Shown: positions 45,343 through 54,639 of the stretch, in pieces
Layout: every line of letters begins with the position of its first letter
Numbering within the stretch: position 1 is the stretch's first letter
NCBI GenBank assembly: GCA_944323995.1
Contig: CALUUN010000034.1
Span: 89,802-153,801, forward strand
DNA: 64,000 bases
Direction: 5' to 3'
From: Candidatus Gastranaerophilales bacterium
GTDB lineage: Bacteria > Cyanobacteriota > Vampirovibrionia > Gastranaerophilales > Gastranaerophilaceae
Notes under the pieces: model-generated
What the model was told of the DNA's origin: nothing
Database searches by the model: none
Seen by the model: only the letters and a program-made list of their open reading frames with translations
Translations under genes and position numbers: made by a program

Positions 45343-46023
45343 ATGGATACAAAAGAAGCATCAAAAAAATTTCAGAATGGGAATTGGCAAGATAACGCTA
45401 TTTGGTCTAATGGATATTATAGTTGGGATATGATGGCGGACGGTTATTTTAATGCTGCTAATATCTTAGTGGGAAGTACCATTTGCCCTGAGTTTATCAA
45501 TGAGAAATATTTGTGTTGTAAAAATAAAGAAATTGGAGAACCTTTATTTTCAACATGTAAAAACACCTTTATTTTCCCCATATTTTTCTTATATAGACAT
45601 TATATTGAATTATCAATAAAAAAAGCTTACATGAGAATCAAGAAATGTAAGCTTGAAAATTCTAAAATTAAAGCTGAACATTCTCTAAGAATTTTGTTTA
45701 AAAATTTAAAAGACAATTATATGAATATGTATAATAGCAATACATATCAAATGTATAAAAATTTAGAATTTAAACAATTACGACGTAAGTTTCAGGAAAT
45801 AGAACAGATTATACTTGAGTTCGATGCTATAGATAGTACATCTTTTAATTTTAGATATCCTATAGATAATAATGGTTGTCTTATCTTTAACAACAATGAA
45901 ATAATTAATATAGAAAATCTAGCCGAAAAGATGCAGAAAATTAGAGTTTTCTTTCAATACCTAGATATTGCTTTAGATGAAATTGAAGAAGTAAAAAATA
46001 TTATACTAGATTATATTGAATAA
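45343..46023 (+). CDS. Unknown protein following the BREX operon
   Basis: 226 aa, 6 bases after brxL, so probably co-transcribed. Helical, no signal peptide. The segment IFPIFFLYRHYIELSIKKAYMRIKK resembles the central helix of some HEPN-like defence proteins (RH-x-IEL), but no full HEPN motif can be claimed. It may be a BREX-associated accessory gene. Confidence 0.55.
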   Translation: MDTKEASKKFQNGNWQDNAIWSNGYYSWDMMADGYFNAANILVGSTICPEFINEKYLCCKNKEIGEPLFSTCKNTFIFPIFFLYRHYIELSIKKAYMRIKKCKLENSKIKAEHSLRILFKNLKDNYMNMYNSNTYQMYKNLEFKQLRRKFQEIEQIILEFDAIDSTSFNFRYPIDNNGCLIFNNNEIINIENLAEKMQKIRVFFQYLDIALDEIEEVKNIILDYIE

Positions 46024-46069
46024 ACAGATAAATTATTTAAATATAGTTAATAATATATTATATCTAAAC

Positions 46070-46099
46070 TTGATGTTATCTAACTTTTGAGTGATGAAT
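46070..46099 (+). promoter_or_regulatory. Element promoter, copy 1 (before the 46123 gene)
   Basis: TTGATG (46070-46075), 17-bp spacer ending GAGT, GATGAAT (46093-46099). Same layout at 46434, at 57784 (minus) and at 62713 (minus). AAAAGGAGGT then ATG 46123 follow. Confidence 0.65.
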
Positions 46100-46122
46100 A
46101 CGACACCTTAAAAGGAGGTCGT

Positions 46123-46347
46123 ATGAGTAACAGCAAGAAATACAAGATTAAACAAAAAGATTTTAGGAAGTTAGAAAAATTAGCTGAGCGGATTTATAAT
46201 ATTGTCAATGTAATTGATTATTTTTGCAGGACGCAACAAGAAATTGAAGAGCTGTATAATCTTACCCCAATCGTCGAAAATTTAAGGCGAGATACTGATA
46301 CAGTCAACGCATTTTTTATAAATTATCCTGAAAACAAGAATTTTTAG
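46123..46347 (+). CDS. Small phage-like protein, unknown
   Basis: 74 aa from ATG 46123, which has the very strong AAAGGAGGT ribosome-binding site; an in-frame start at 46087 lies inside the promoter. Lysine-rich helical start (KKYKIKQKDFRKLEKLAERIYNIVNVIDYF). No known motif. First of four small genes resembling the early small genes of transposable phages. Confidence 0.6.
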   Translation: MSNSKKYKIKQKDFRKLEKLAERIYNIVNVIDYFCRTQQEIEELYNLTPIVENLRRDTDTVNAFFINYPENKNF

Positions 46348-46353
46348 ATGGTA

Positions 46354-46391
46354 TTTAAAACCTGTTTTAATACCGTTCAAACAGTGTTCAA
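46354..46391 (+). repeat. Four iterons with 11-bp period, second array
   Basis: TTTAA/TTTTA/TTCAA cores at 46354, 46365, 46376 and 46387, in units such as GTATTTAAAAC and GTGTTCAAAAA, followed by TTGTGTC at 46400-46406. Counterpart of the array at 29625-29662. Confidence 0.6.
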
Positions 46392-46433
46392 AAAATAAAT
46401 TGTGTCTAAATGATACGTTTTGAAAGAGTTTGC

Positions 46434-46463
46434 TTGATATTTTACTCATTAAGAGTGATGAAT
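46434..46463 (+). promoter_or_regulatory. Element promoter, copy 2 (before the 46487 gene)
   Basis: TTGATA (46434-46439), 17-bp spacer ending AAGAGT, GATGAAT (46457-46463). AGAGGT and ATG 46487 follow. Confidence 0.65.
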
Positions 46464-46486
46464 GTCATTGCTGATAAGAGGTAACA

Positions 46487-46702
46487 ATGATTGAATTAGG
46501 CAAAAAATACAAGCTTAAAAAGATTAAAGGTTTTAAGAGCTCTGATAATGAGTATTACAAAGTAATCGGTTTCTACAACTTCGACACTGTAATTTGTGAA
46601 AACACTTGCGGAGAAAGATTTATATTTATGAAGGAGTTTTTAATTGATCCACAAAAGCCTGAGGATATTTATTCAGATTTGATACTTGAAAGGAAAGAAT
46701 AA
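46487..46702 (+). CDS. Small phage-like protein, unknown
   Basis: 71 aa. Basic start (IELGKKYKLKKIKGFKSSDNEYYKVIGFY) then a beta-rich stretch containing CENTCGERFIFMKEF, an arrangement like small SH3-type barrels. AGAGGT upstream. The next gene overlaps its stop (TAATG), and both appear to run from the shared element promoter at 46434. Confidence 0.6.
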   Translation: MIELGKKYKLKKIKGFKSSDNEYYKVIGFYNFDTVICENTCGERFIFMKEFLIDPQKPEDIYSDLILERKE

Positions 46703-46911
46703 TGACAGAAAAAGACTATGCACTTTATGGCACAAAGGTTTTGAATTTAAAAACACAAGAAATCGGCTTGCTAATTTGTATTTGGAAAAATAAGTTTGCC
46801 GATACTGAGATAGATTACGCGACTTGTGTTGATAAGAAAGGCAAAAGATACAATATAGAACTTGATAATATAAGAGGTTTTGAAGATGATTTTTGCAAAG
46901 CGAACAGTTGA
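46702..46911 (+). CDS. Small phage-like protein, unknown
   Basis: 69 aa, coupled to the gene before it. The sequence YGTKVLNLKTQEIGLLICIWKNKFADTEIDYATCVDKKGKRYNIELDNI looks like a small beta-barrel (similar in style to the preceding protein, perhaps a divergent paralogue). No function recognised. Confidence 0.55.
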   Translation: MTEKDYALYGTKVLNLKTQEIGLLICIWKNKFADTEIDYATCVDKKGKRYNIELDNIRGFEDDFCKANS

Positions 46912-46944
46912 AGCTATGGTGAAACTTGTGAGCCTGCATCTGAA

Positions 46945-47193
46945 ATGGAGCATAGCGAAATGAAAGTGAAAAATAAACTTACAAGAGAAACCTTAGAAAT
47001 AACTTATCCTGAATTTAGAAAAAGGTTTGCAAAAGAAATCAGGACTGCTTTTGAAAGTTATCGCAGAACACAATTAAATAAGTATTCTTATAACTTTAAA
47101 GATGATAATTATATGGAATACAATTTCTACTTCCAATTACAATGGAACTTCAACCACTTTGGAAATTCGAATGGGTATATTGAGAGAATGTAA
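46945..47193 (+). CDS. Small protein, unknown
   Basis: 82 aa (or 77 from ATG 46960). Basic and aromatic: LTRETLEITYPEFRKRFAKEIRTAFESYRRTQLNKYSYNFKDDN. Ends one base before the stop of the convergent KAP NTPase gene. Probably the last of the small-gene set. No ribosome-binding site of note. Confidence 0.5.
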   Translation: MEHSEMKVKNKLTRETLEITYPEFRKRFAKEIRTAFESYRRTQLNKYSYNFKDDNYMEYNFYFQLQWNFNHFGNSNGYIERM

Positions 47194-50100
47194 CTATTTT
47201 ATATTAGTTTCATCTAATAATATATTTTTGTATTTTTCCAAAACATCTTTATTATTTTGCCATTTCATTCTAAAGTTATTTTTATTATCATCTGTTGTTA
47301 TAAATTTCTTTATGATATTTCTATTTTTGATTAACCAATCAGAATTATTAATTTTTCGCACGAAATTAGTAAAAATAGTTTCTATATCGTTTTTATGAGA
47401 TGTTTTTTTAAGCCAAGCAATTACGGAATCATTAAAATATTCGATCAATAGATCATAATTATCAAGAGTTAAATCATTGTCTAAAAAGTCATTTATAAAT
47501 TTTAATTTCTTATCAAATTGGTTTAAATAAGGAATTTCATTCTTGTAATTATCTACAAAAGTATTAGGACTAGATTTAAACAAATTCATTAAATTTTGTT
47601 TTATTGTGTTTACAAACTTACCACCATCGTATTGCATTATTAAAGCATTTTTGAAATTTAAGTTATTTGATTTTAAATATGATAGCCATGTTTCCTCTGG
47701 TATAGTTTCAAAATATGCAAAAGCTTCTTCCTTCAAAGTAGATTGGTCAATTTCTTGAGCAAGTACATATAAAAGTTGTTTATTTTTATCAGAAAATTTA
47801 AGAGCCTTAACTACTTTTATAAAATTATTTTCCTGCTTTACTTCATTTAATAAATTTTTTACTATTGGATACTTATCAATATATTGATCATAAATTGTAA
47901 AATATTCCATAGTATCTATACTAAAACTTGAAATATTACTAACGGCATAAATAATCATTTTTTCTTTATTTTGTAAAACATCTGGTAATTCTAACAACTT
48001 TAATACATTGTTGTCAAAATAAGATAAATATGTTTTAACAAATTCGGAAATAAAAATCTCATCAACAGAATTCAAATTATTCCAAAGAGTTAAAGTTTGT
48101 TGATAATTACGCCAAACGCTAATATTAGTATTTGGACAGAATGCAAGATATATTGCAAATGCTACGGCACACTCAGCAATATCTTTTATATTTCGAATTG
48201 GCTGTAAAAAAGAATCTGATTGTATAAAATTTTTCATTGGTTCTGTTACTTTTTTAGATAAAGCATTTGCCAATAAAATATACATTTTAGGAGTATTAAT
48301 ATTTTTCTGAATAAGAGGAAATACAGTGTTTTCCATCTTCTTATCCCAATTTTTAATATAATCTTGACTTGGCGGACATTTGATAATAAAACGAAGATGT
48401 TTATATAAACTTTCATTAGTTTCATCTTTTAACACATCTTCTAAATTATTGGGTTCAAAAATATAGCTATCAAATAATCCATAATCTTCTTCTTTTAATA
48501 ATGAAATTGCATCTTTGTATAATTTGCCAGGGATATGATAATTAACTAATCCATAGAATTCTTGCTTTGTAATGTTATATTTTCTAGTCAATGCTATTAG
48601 AACACTTATCCAATTTTCACAATTAATTAAATTATCATCATCTTTCTGGTTTATTATAATTCTCACAATTTTTAAAATTTTATCACGATAATCTTCGATC
48701 TTAGGATTACATAAAACTACACTATCACCTTTTCTTATTTTATCTAATGTTTCTAAATTTATAATTTTATCTAATATTTTTTCATATAAATAATTATTTT
48801 TACTTGGATTTATCTCATTGAGTTTTATTAAATTCGATAGTGTATTTATCAAAATAGAATAAGGCTCATTTGTTTTTTTAGCTAAACCATTAAATAATAT
48901 ATCCCAAATCCAGGTACTTTTTGCATCCTCTTCAATAATTTTATATTCATCATCTGCTATTAATTTACATAAATTTTCTTCTTTTACATACGCAATTGCA
49001 TCATTGGGTGAAACTGCATAATATAACGCAGCAATATCGCTTTGGCAGTTTTGAGCAATATTATTAAGAATACTGTTTGTTTTAGGAAACAAATTGGATA
49101 ATTGATGTTTCTGTAATTGTTCACTTATATTGGCATAATGTAAAGAATATGCGAATTTTGTAACAATAGGGATATTTTCAAAAATTTTAATTTTTTGAAT
49201 TGAAATAACCTCATTTATTAATTTAATAATTTTTCTAGGTGTTAAATTCCCTGAATAATCAGAAGCTTTATTATTAACTAAATCATTGCGAGTATCAAAA
49301 ATACTAATAATTTCATCTTTATCTATTTCTGATAATTTATTATTAAATGCTTTATCTAATTTTTTATTCCAAAAATCTTTTGCCTTTGTCATTATGAATG
49401 GTGAAACCCTAAATGTAATATCAAAGGTCTTTTGTATAAAAGAAACTGCTTTATTGTCTTCTTGCCCTTGATTTAAAGTATCTTTATATATTTCTGAAAT
49501 TTGTTTTTCGTCAATTGGAATAATTATATTTATAGATTTATCTTTTAGCACCATACCTTTTAAACAAGACCATATATTTTGAGCTTCATCTTTTTCTATT
49601 CTATCTATGTTATCAATGACAATAATTACCTTTTTATTTTTTTGCTTTTCTTTTATTTGGTTAAGGATTTGTATATATAAATCTTTAAAATCGCTATAAT
49701 TAGGTTCTGGTGTTTTATTAATAGTAATAATGCTTTCAGTGTGCGGTTTAGTTCCTTCAAATAAATAAAATTCGTCAGTTTTGCCTAAAATTTTGCTTAT
49801 AAAATTTTTCGCATTAAAAATTAACCAAATAATTATAGGTAATACAAGTATAAAAGTAGCACTTAAATTGTCAAAAAATATACTTGTAACTAATGCAATA
49901 ACTAAAGGATATAAAAGATTACTAAAAACTTTTTTAATTAATACACAAATTCTTTGGCAACTTAGTTTAAATGTTTTTTGTTTGGTAGTAATCAAATCAT
50001 TTAAAAGTAATAAAGTTGCACCCAATATAAATACCGATATTAATACAAATGCATTAAAAATCCAGAACTTCACATCAGGAAATGTAAACAATGGGTTAAG

Positions 50101-50553
50101 CTCCTTTGTTTCTATCATTTTGAATGCTAAAGGATAGAACAAAAATGAAAAAGCTATTAAAGCATTTGGAATGTTGATAATCGAATAATTAATTGCTTCT
50201 TTTACATCTTTTATTTGTTGTAACATATCTAATTCATTTTTTATTTTTTTTAATGCTTCTTCATTACAACCCATTTGTACTGCACAATTATTTAAATATT
50301 TTAAAAATCCAAGTTTAAAAGGATATCCTTCACTTTTCCAAGCATCATATTCTAAAATTTCAAATGCAGACATTTTTTTTATACTTTCAATTATCGATGA
50401 TTTTCCACTCCCCCATGAACCAAGGAGTCCTATAATTTTTCCATCAGCTATTTTTAATTCATTAGAAATGGCATCAACAATAGGAGAATTTTCTAATTCT
50501 ATAGGTTCATCCTGTAAATATTTTAAAACTTCTTCTTTTTGTTTTTTTGCCAT
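47194..50553 (-). CDS. KAP-family P-loop NTPase with membrane segments
   Basis: About 1119 aa. Walker A LLGSWGSGKSSIIESIKKM near residue 45. Four hydrophobic segments in two hairpins (about 125-260) interrupt the P-loop domain, and Walker B KVIIVIDNIDRIEKDEAQNIWSCLKGM is near 315, followed by LIIPIDEKQI-like sensor and the arginine-containing SPFIMTKAKDFWNKKL. This interrupted layout is the hallmark of KAP NTPases (Kidins220/ARMS and PifA), of which PifA excludes phage T7. The C-terminal 650 residues are helical and unassigned. AGGAG precedes ATG 50553. Alone in its transcription unit, convergent with the small genes; probably a defence gene. Confidence 0.82.
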   Translation of the reverse strand: MAKKQKEEVLKYLQDEPIELENSPIVDAISNELKIADGKIIGLLGSWGSGKSSIIESIKKMSAFEILEYDAWKSEGYPFKLGFLKYLNNCAVQMGCNEEALKKIKNELDMLQQIKDVKEAINYSIINIPNALIAFSFLFYPLAFKMIETKELNPLFTFPDVKFWIFNAFVLISVFILGATLLLLNDLITTKQKTFKLSCQRICVLIKKVFSNLLYPLVIALVTSIFFDNLSATFILVLPIIIWLIFNAKNFISKILGKTDEFYLFEGTKPHTESIITINKTPEPNYSDFKDLYIQILNQIKEKQKNKKVIIVIDNIDRIEKDEAQNIWSCLKGMVLKDKSINIIIPIDEKQISEIYKDTLNQGQEDNKAVSFIQKTFDITFRVSPFIMTKAKDFWNKKLDKAFNNKLSEIDKDEIISIFDTRNDLVNNKASDYSGNLTPRKIIKLINEVISIQKIKIFENIPIVTKFAYSLHYANISEQLQKHQLSNLFPKTNSILNNIAQNCQSDIAALYYAVSPNDAIAYVKEENLCKLIADDEYKIIEEDAKSTWIWDILFNGLAKKTNEPYSILINTLSNLIKLNEINPSKNNYLYEKILDKIINLETLDKIRKGDSVVLCNPKIEDYRDKILKIVRIIINQKDDDNLINCENWISVLIALTRKYNITKQEFYGLVNYHIPGKLYKDAISLLKEEDYGLFDSYIFEPNNLEDVLKDETNESLYKHLRFIIKCPPSQDYIKNWDKKMENTVFPLIQKNINTPKMYILLANALSKKVTEPMKNFIQSDSFLQPIRNIKDIAECAVAFAIYLAFCPNTNISVWRNYQQTLTLWNNLNSVDEIFISEFVKTYLSYFDNNVLKLLELPDVLQNKEKMIIYAVSNISSFSIDTMEYFTIYDQYIDKYPIVKNLLNEVKQENNFIKVVKALKFSDKNKQLLYVLAQEIDQSTLKEEAFAYFETIPEETWLSYLKSNNLNFKNALIMQYDGGKFVNTIKQNLMNLFKSSPNTFVDNYKNEIPYLNQFDKKLKFINDFLDNDLTLDNYDLLIEYFNDSVIAWLKKTSHKNDIETIFTNFVRKINNSDWLIKNRNIIKKFITTDDNKNNFRMKWQNNKDVLEKYKNILLDETNIK

Positions 50554-50676
50554 ATCCACCACTCCTAATTTTAAATTTGTTTATAGTTGCTAATTAGTTT
50601 ATATAATCTTTCATATTATTATATAACTAATAAAAGCATATTTCTGATTTTATGAAGAATTATAATGATATCAAGT

Positions 50677-51984
50677 TTATTGTTGCTGATTTAAGAGAGT
50701 TTTTTCTAATGCTTTAATAAACAATGAATTATTATCTTTCTCAACAACATTAATAGGAACAATACTTACTGGGGTATTATTAAAATATTCCCATTTTGTT
50801 ACTTCTTTAAATTTATTTGATTCAGGGTAAAGAAGCATTATTTCAACCTCTTCAACTTCTGTTTCTTTATTTTTTATTAATTCAGAATACGCAAATAGTT
50901 GATATAAGTCAGCTTGTGCTACATCAAATTTGTCAGAGGTTGAATCTAATTCTTTCCATTTTGCATCAAGTATGATAGCTTTATTATCTTTAAAAATAAC
51001 AAAATCCATCTTAGTCTGAAAAAGATTATTTTTAAGAAGATAATGATGGCAATATTGCGAATTATAAGAAATGTTTGCGGATTTTAAAATTGATTCTATA
51101 TAATCTTCAAACATTTTTTCTAAGGGGAATAGCAGTGCTGGTAGCTTTGACCGACCCTTTTTAGGGAAAAAGACTTGCTTTCTCAAGAAAAATTCTGCAT
51201 ATAACAGAGGTCTTTCATAGTAGGAATTTAATCTGTTAATATTTACTTCCTGCAAATCTTTTTCAAGATTTGTTGAAACAGAAACATCATCCAACTCCAC
51301 TAAAAATCTTCGCAAAATCTTTTTATTATTATCGCTTTTTGTTTGTTTAACTAGGTATAAACAAGCTGTTTTTAAAATTTTATTTTCTGCAATATCTAAA
51401 CAAAGCTCACTGTAATTAACAAAAAATCTGCTTTGATTTACAAGATTATGTTTTGTGTGTTCTGCAAAATTTAATTTACCTTTATATTTACTTAAATTTT
51501 CTGATTTTCTAATGTAAGCTTTTTTAAGACCTTTTTTTAAGATTTCACATAAATCATCACAAAATACTGATATAAGTATTTCCACAATGTGTTTATTTTT
51601 TTTAGTCTGTGAAACAACATCCTTATTGTGTTTATACTCTCGGGTTAAATTTTTAGATGCCAAAACAAGGTTTTCAAAAATTTTACGACTGTCACCTATT
51701 GTATTACCGCTAAGCTTTGGTAAAATCTCCAAATAAGTTCCATCTTTTAATTGTATAATTCCAGTGTATTTATTTATACTGATACAATTATCTTTTGCAG
51801 AATAATCTAGCCCGCAATTTTGATTCTCTAGCAAACAGTATTGTTTTAATTCTCTAAAATAATCAGGTTTGCAATAATTTACACAACACAAATTATCGCC
51901 ATCTTGATAATTACAACTGTTACATTCTTCCTTGCAGGAATAAATATTCTTATTTTCGTAAACAATTATTGAATTATTAGTCAT
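50677..51984 (-). CDS. mcrC: McrC nuclease subunit of a McrBC restriction system
   Basis: 435 aa. The PD-(D/E)xK core is clear: TKMDFVIFKDNKAIILDAKWKELD near residues 325-345 (Asp, then Asp-Ala-Lys). DGTYLEILPKL near 80 and KIFENLVLASKNL match the McrC N-terminal domain. Odd: the first 60 residues hold a cysteine cluster (CKEECNSC, then CCVNYC and further Cys), like a zinc site not present in E. coli McrC. It overlaps mcrB by 8 bases. With McrB it cuts DNA carrying modified cytosines. Confidence 0.9.
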   Translation of the reverse strand: MTNNSIIVYENKNIYSCKEECNSCNYQDGDNLCCVNYCKPDYFRELKQYCLLENQNCGLDYSAKDNCISINKYTGIIQLKDGTYLEILPKLSGNTIGDSRKIFENLVLASKNLTREYKHNKDVVSQTKKNKHIVEILISVFCDDLCEILKKGLKKAYIRKSENLSKYKGKLNFAEHTKHNLVNQSRFFVNYSELCLDIAENKILKTACLYLVKQTKSDNNKKILRRFLVELDDVSVSTNLEKDLQEVNINRLNSYYERPLLYAEFFLRKQVFFPKKGRSKLPALLFPLEKMFEDYIESILKSANISYNSQYCHHYLLKNNLFQTKMDFVIFKDNKAIILDAKWKELDSTSDKFDVAQADLYQLFAYSELIKNKETEVEEVEIMLLYPESNKFKEVTKWEYFNNTPVSIVPINVVEKDNNSLFIKALEKTLLNQQQ

Positions 51985-54196
51985 TTTCTTTTTTAGTAGG
52001 TTTCTGAGCTTCTTTCAATACATTAAACCAGTTTTCTTTTGAACTAATTTCATCAGGCTTACAATTTAAAACTTTTGCAACTGAGTCAATGTCATTATAA
52101 AAATATTCATTTAACAGTGGTAATATTCTATTTTTATAAGCTCTTTCAAGTTGCTCTTTATTTTCAACCCCCATTAAATACGAATGACCAATTTGATGAT
52201 CTCTATCATATTCATTTTTGATTCGGTCATTTATTTTTATTAATAATTCTTCTAAGTCAACACCTTCAATATTTTTTCCACTTAGAAGTTCAGGTTTTGG
52301 CATCATTTCCTCAAAATCAAAACGACGTCTTAAGGCGGTATCTAAAAGAGCAATAGAACGATCCGCTGTATTCATAGTTCCAATAATATAAAGGTTATTA
52401 GGAACTCCAAAAGTTTCTCTTGAGTATGGTAGAGTAACCGTCATTGGATATTTTGCACCGATACGTTTATCTTCTTCAATAAGAGTTATAAGCTCGCCAA
52501 ATATTTTTGAAACATCACCTCTGTTGATTTCATCAATGATAAGAACTGCATTGGATGATTGTGAAGTATTGTTGTTATTTATCAAATTTAAAAATGTTTC
52601 CCAGTTAATTTTGTCATTGAACATTCCTGTAATAGTTGGTGAAACAAATTTTGAATTATAAATATTCTCTGATGAAATATTGATATTTTTTCTGATCCAC
52701 TCTACTTTTCGTTGTTGATGCCCATTTTCAGTTTCAGAGTTAAAGTAGTAATTACCTGCTATTTTGGCTATCCCTTTTATGGTATTAATAGAACCAGGTA
52801 TTACAACAATAACATCTTTTCCATTTTTTATATCTTTATCTATCCAGAGTTTAAATAAATTTAACTGCGAGATGCATTGTTTTCTGCTTTCGAAATTTTC
52901 AGGTATTTTATTGGCTATTTCTTCTTGCGTATTACAATCAGAGATATCAATTTCATCTCCCCAATTTATCGCAACACAGTTATTGTCTATACAATATTGA
53001 AATATTGACTCATCAGGAATTAATATTTTATAAACACTAATATTATCTTTTTTAAAATTATATTTAACTTTAGTTTCCAGTAACTCTTTTGCACTATTAC
53101 AAATTTCTTTAAAAATACCACGCCCTAATGTATACATCAATTTGTTATTTTTCAAATCAGGTTTAATACCTTCAACAAATTCTTCATAAGAGTAGGATTG
53201 ATGGAAAGTTACAAATTCAATTTGACCTTGTTGTTTAAGGCTATCAAATTGCTTTTTTAAATCTTTGTATTTTTTATTATCTACAGAATTATATTTTTCA
53301 TTATTTATAATTTCCATGGCTCTAATAACTGTATTATAAGTTTTTCCGGTTCCTGGAGGGCCGTATAGAATTTGATTGCGAGGAATTTTTGTCATATCTG
53401 CCTCCTTATTTGAATTTTGTTTACAAATCTTTTCTAAACATTTTATTGCCTCTGAATCTTCAAAACTAGTTACTGTTAAGTTGGACTTTAAATAACTTTG
53501 AATCTTTGTTGGTAATGCATTTCGTTTTATTTTTTCAAGCCACTTAACAGATCTTATATGTGGATTTTCTTTATAAAAATCTGGAAAATATTCGTAATTA
53601 CTTGTAATTTTTCCAATATATATAGTTCGATCATTATTATTAGTTATTACATAATCGTTTATTTCGATTTCATTTGCAAATCTCCAACAGCAACCTGTCC
53701 ATTGATCAATTGTTCCTTGCTTTTCATTAGGGTACTCTTTCAAAATACAATTTTTTACTGTTTCACGGGATTTTCCTTCATAACTTTCGCGTAACCAGCC
53801 AATAGCAACGACTTGTTTTTCTAAAAAATCTTGTACATATTCTCCATTATTTGATCTTATAAACCATGCTTTCACCGATGATTTTTTTGTATGATTTTTC
53901 AAATATTCTAAATAAAAATCTCTAAATGATAATAATGCTCTTTTATATGCCAAAAAAGTTGTACTTTTTTTGCCATTTTTTTCAAAGTTTAATTTAATTA
54001 AATCTAAGGCTTGTTTAAAATCTTTATCTGTTTTAAACATTTCAAAATAATCTAAACCTAATTCTTGAGCGTGTTTTCTGGGATAGTCTGCATCTGAATA
54101 TTGCGTATTAGCATCAATTTCACTAAGTTTACCATTACTTACTTTATCATTTAAATAATCTTTAAATTCCCTTCTAAGGTCTTTTTCATCAACCAT
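51977..54196 (-). CDS. mcrB: McrB GTPase subunit with modified-base-reader-like N-terminus
   Basis: 739 aa. AAA+ core: Walker A ILYGPPGTGKTYNTVIRAMEI near residue 280, the McrB-type QSYSYEEFVEGIKPDL, Walker B VLIIDEINRGDVSKIFGELITLIEEDKR, sensor TMNTADRSIALLDTALRRRFDFEE. Residues about 125-240 (AWFIRSNNGEYVQDFLEKQVVAIGW, then FANEIEINDYVITNNNDRTIYIGKI) form a PUA/EVE-like domain of the kind that reads modified bases, replacing the E. coli DNA-binding domain. An unassigned insertion lies between Walker A and Walker B. Confidence 0.9.
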   Translation of the reverse strand: MVDEKDLRREFKDYLNDKVSNGKLSEIDANTQYSDADYPRKHAQELGLDYFEMFKTDKDFKQALDLIKLNFEKNGKKSTTFLAYKRALLSFRDFYLEYLKNHTKKSSVKAWFIRSNNGEYVQDFLEKQVVAIGWLRESYEGKSRETVKNCILKEYPNEKQGTIDQWTGCCWRFANEIEINDYVITNNNDRTIYIGKITSNYEYFPDFYKENPHIRSVKWLEKIKRNALPTKIQSYLKSNLTVTSFEDSEAIKCLEKICKQNSNKEADMTKIPRNQILYGPPGTGKTYNTVIRAMEIINNEKYNSVDNKKYKDLKKQFDSLKQQGQIEFVTFHQSYSYEEFVEGIKPDLKNNKLMYTLGRGIFKEICNSAKELLETKVKYNFKKDNISVYKILIPDESIFQYCIDNNCVAINWGDEIDISDCNTQEEIANKIPENFESRKQCISQLNLFKLWIDKDIKNGKDVIVVIPGSINTIKGIAKIAGNYYFNSETENGHQQRKVEWIRKNINISSENIYNSKFVSPTITGMFNDKINWETFLNLINNNNTSQSSNAVLIIDEINRGDVSKIFGELITLIEEDKRIGAKYPMTVTLPYSRETFGVPNNLYIIGTMNTADRSIALLDTALRRRFDFEEMMPKPELLSGKNIEGVDLEELLIKINDRIKNEYDRDHQIGHSYLMGVENKEQLERAYKNRILPLLNEYFYNDIDSVAKVLNCKPDEISSKENWFNVLKEAQKPTKKEND

Positions 54197-54240
54197 ACTT
54201 CACTCCTTTTCTACAAGCATAGCACAAAAATTTTGGGGAT

Positions 54241-54639
54241 TTATTCTATACCTAAAATTTCACGCTCGATTTGGCGGATGAAGTCTGAAGAAAGTTCTTT
54301 TTTGACTTGGGGAGTTTCGTATGGTGTTTCAAGCTCTTTCAATTCCGGGAATAATTTCAAGATATTCACCAGTGAATAATATTCAGCCTGGCTTATTGGG
54401 ATTTCTTGTTGTTTGCTGTTTGAAATCCTATTCATAAGCTTTTGGGCAAACTTTTGCAAATCCTCTTTGAACTGGGTTTTATCATACATTGATTCTTTTC
54501 GCTTTTTATCCCAATCATATTGCTTTTTCCAGTAAAACAAAGTTCTTTTTGCAATCCCAAGTTCTAAAGAGATTTCACTAACGGTCGAGCCTTTTAAATA
54601 CATTTGCTCTGCTTGTTTAAATAATTTTATTTTGCTCAT
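54241..54639 (-). CDS. Helix-turn-helix protein of the transposition module (phage terminase-small/DUF1804-like)
   Basis: 132 aa. N-terminal helix-turn-helix AEQMYLKGSTVSEISLELGIAKRTLFYWKKQYDWDKKRKE, a form seen in small terminase subunits and in Mu-like phage DUF1804 proteins. The C-terminal part is helical. ATG overlaps the stop of the gene upstream. Fourth gene after the transposase. Role in the element unknown. Confidence 0.65.
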   Translation of the reverse strand: MSKIKLFKQAEQMYLKGSTVSEISLELGIAKRTLFYWKKQYDWDKKRKESMYDKTQFKEDLQKFAQKLMNRISNSKQQEIPISQAEYYSLVNILKLFPELKELETPYETPQVKKELSSDFIRQIEREILGIE

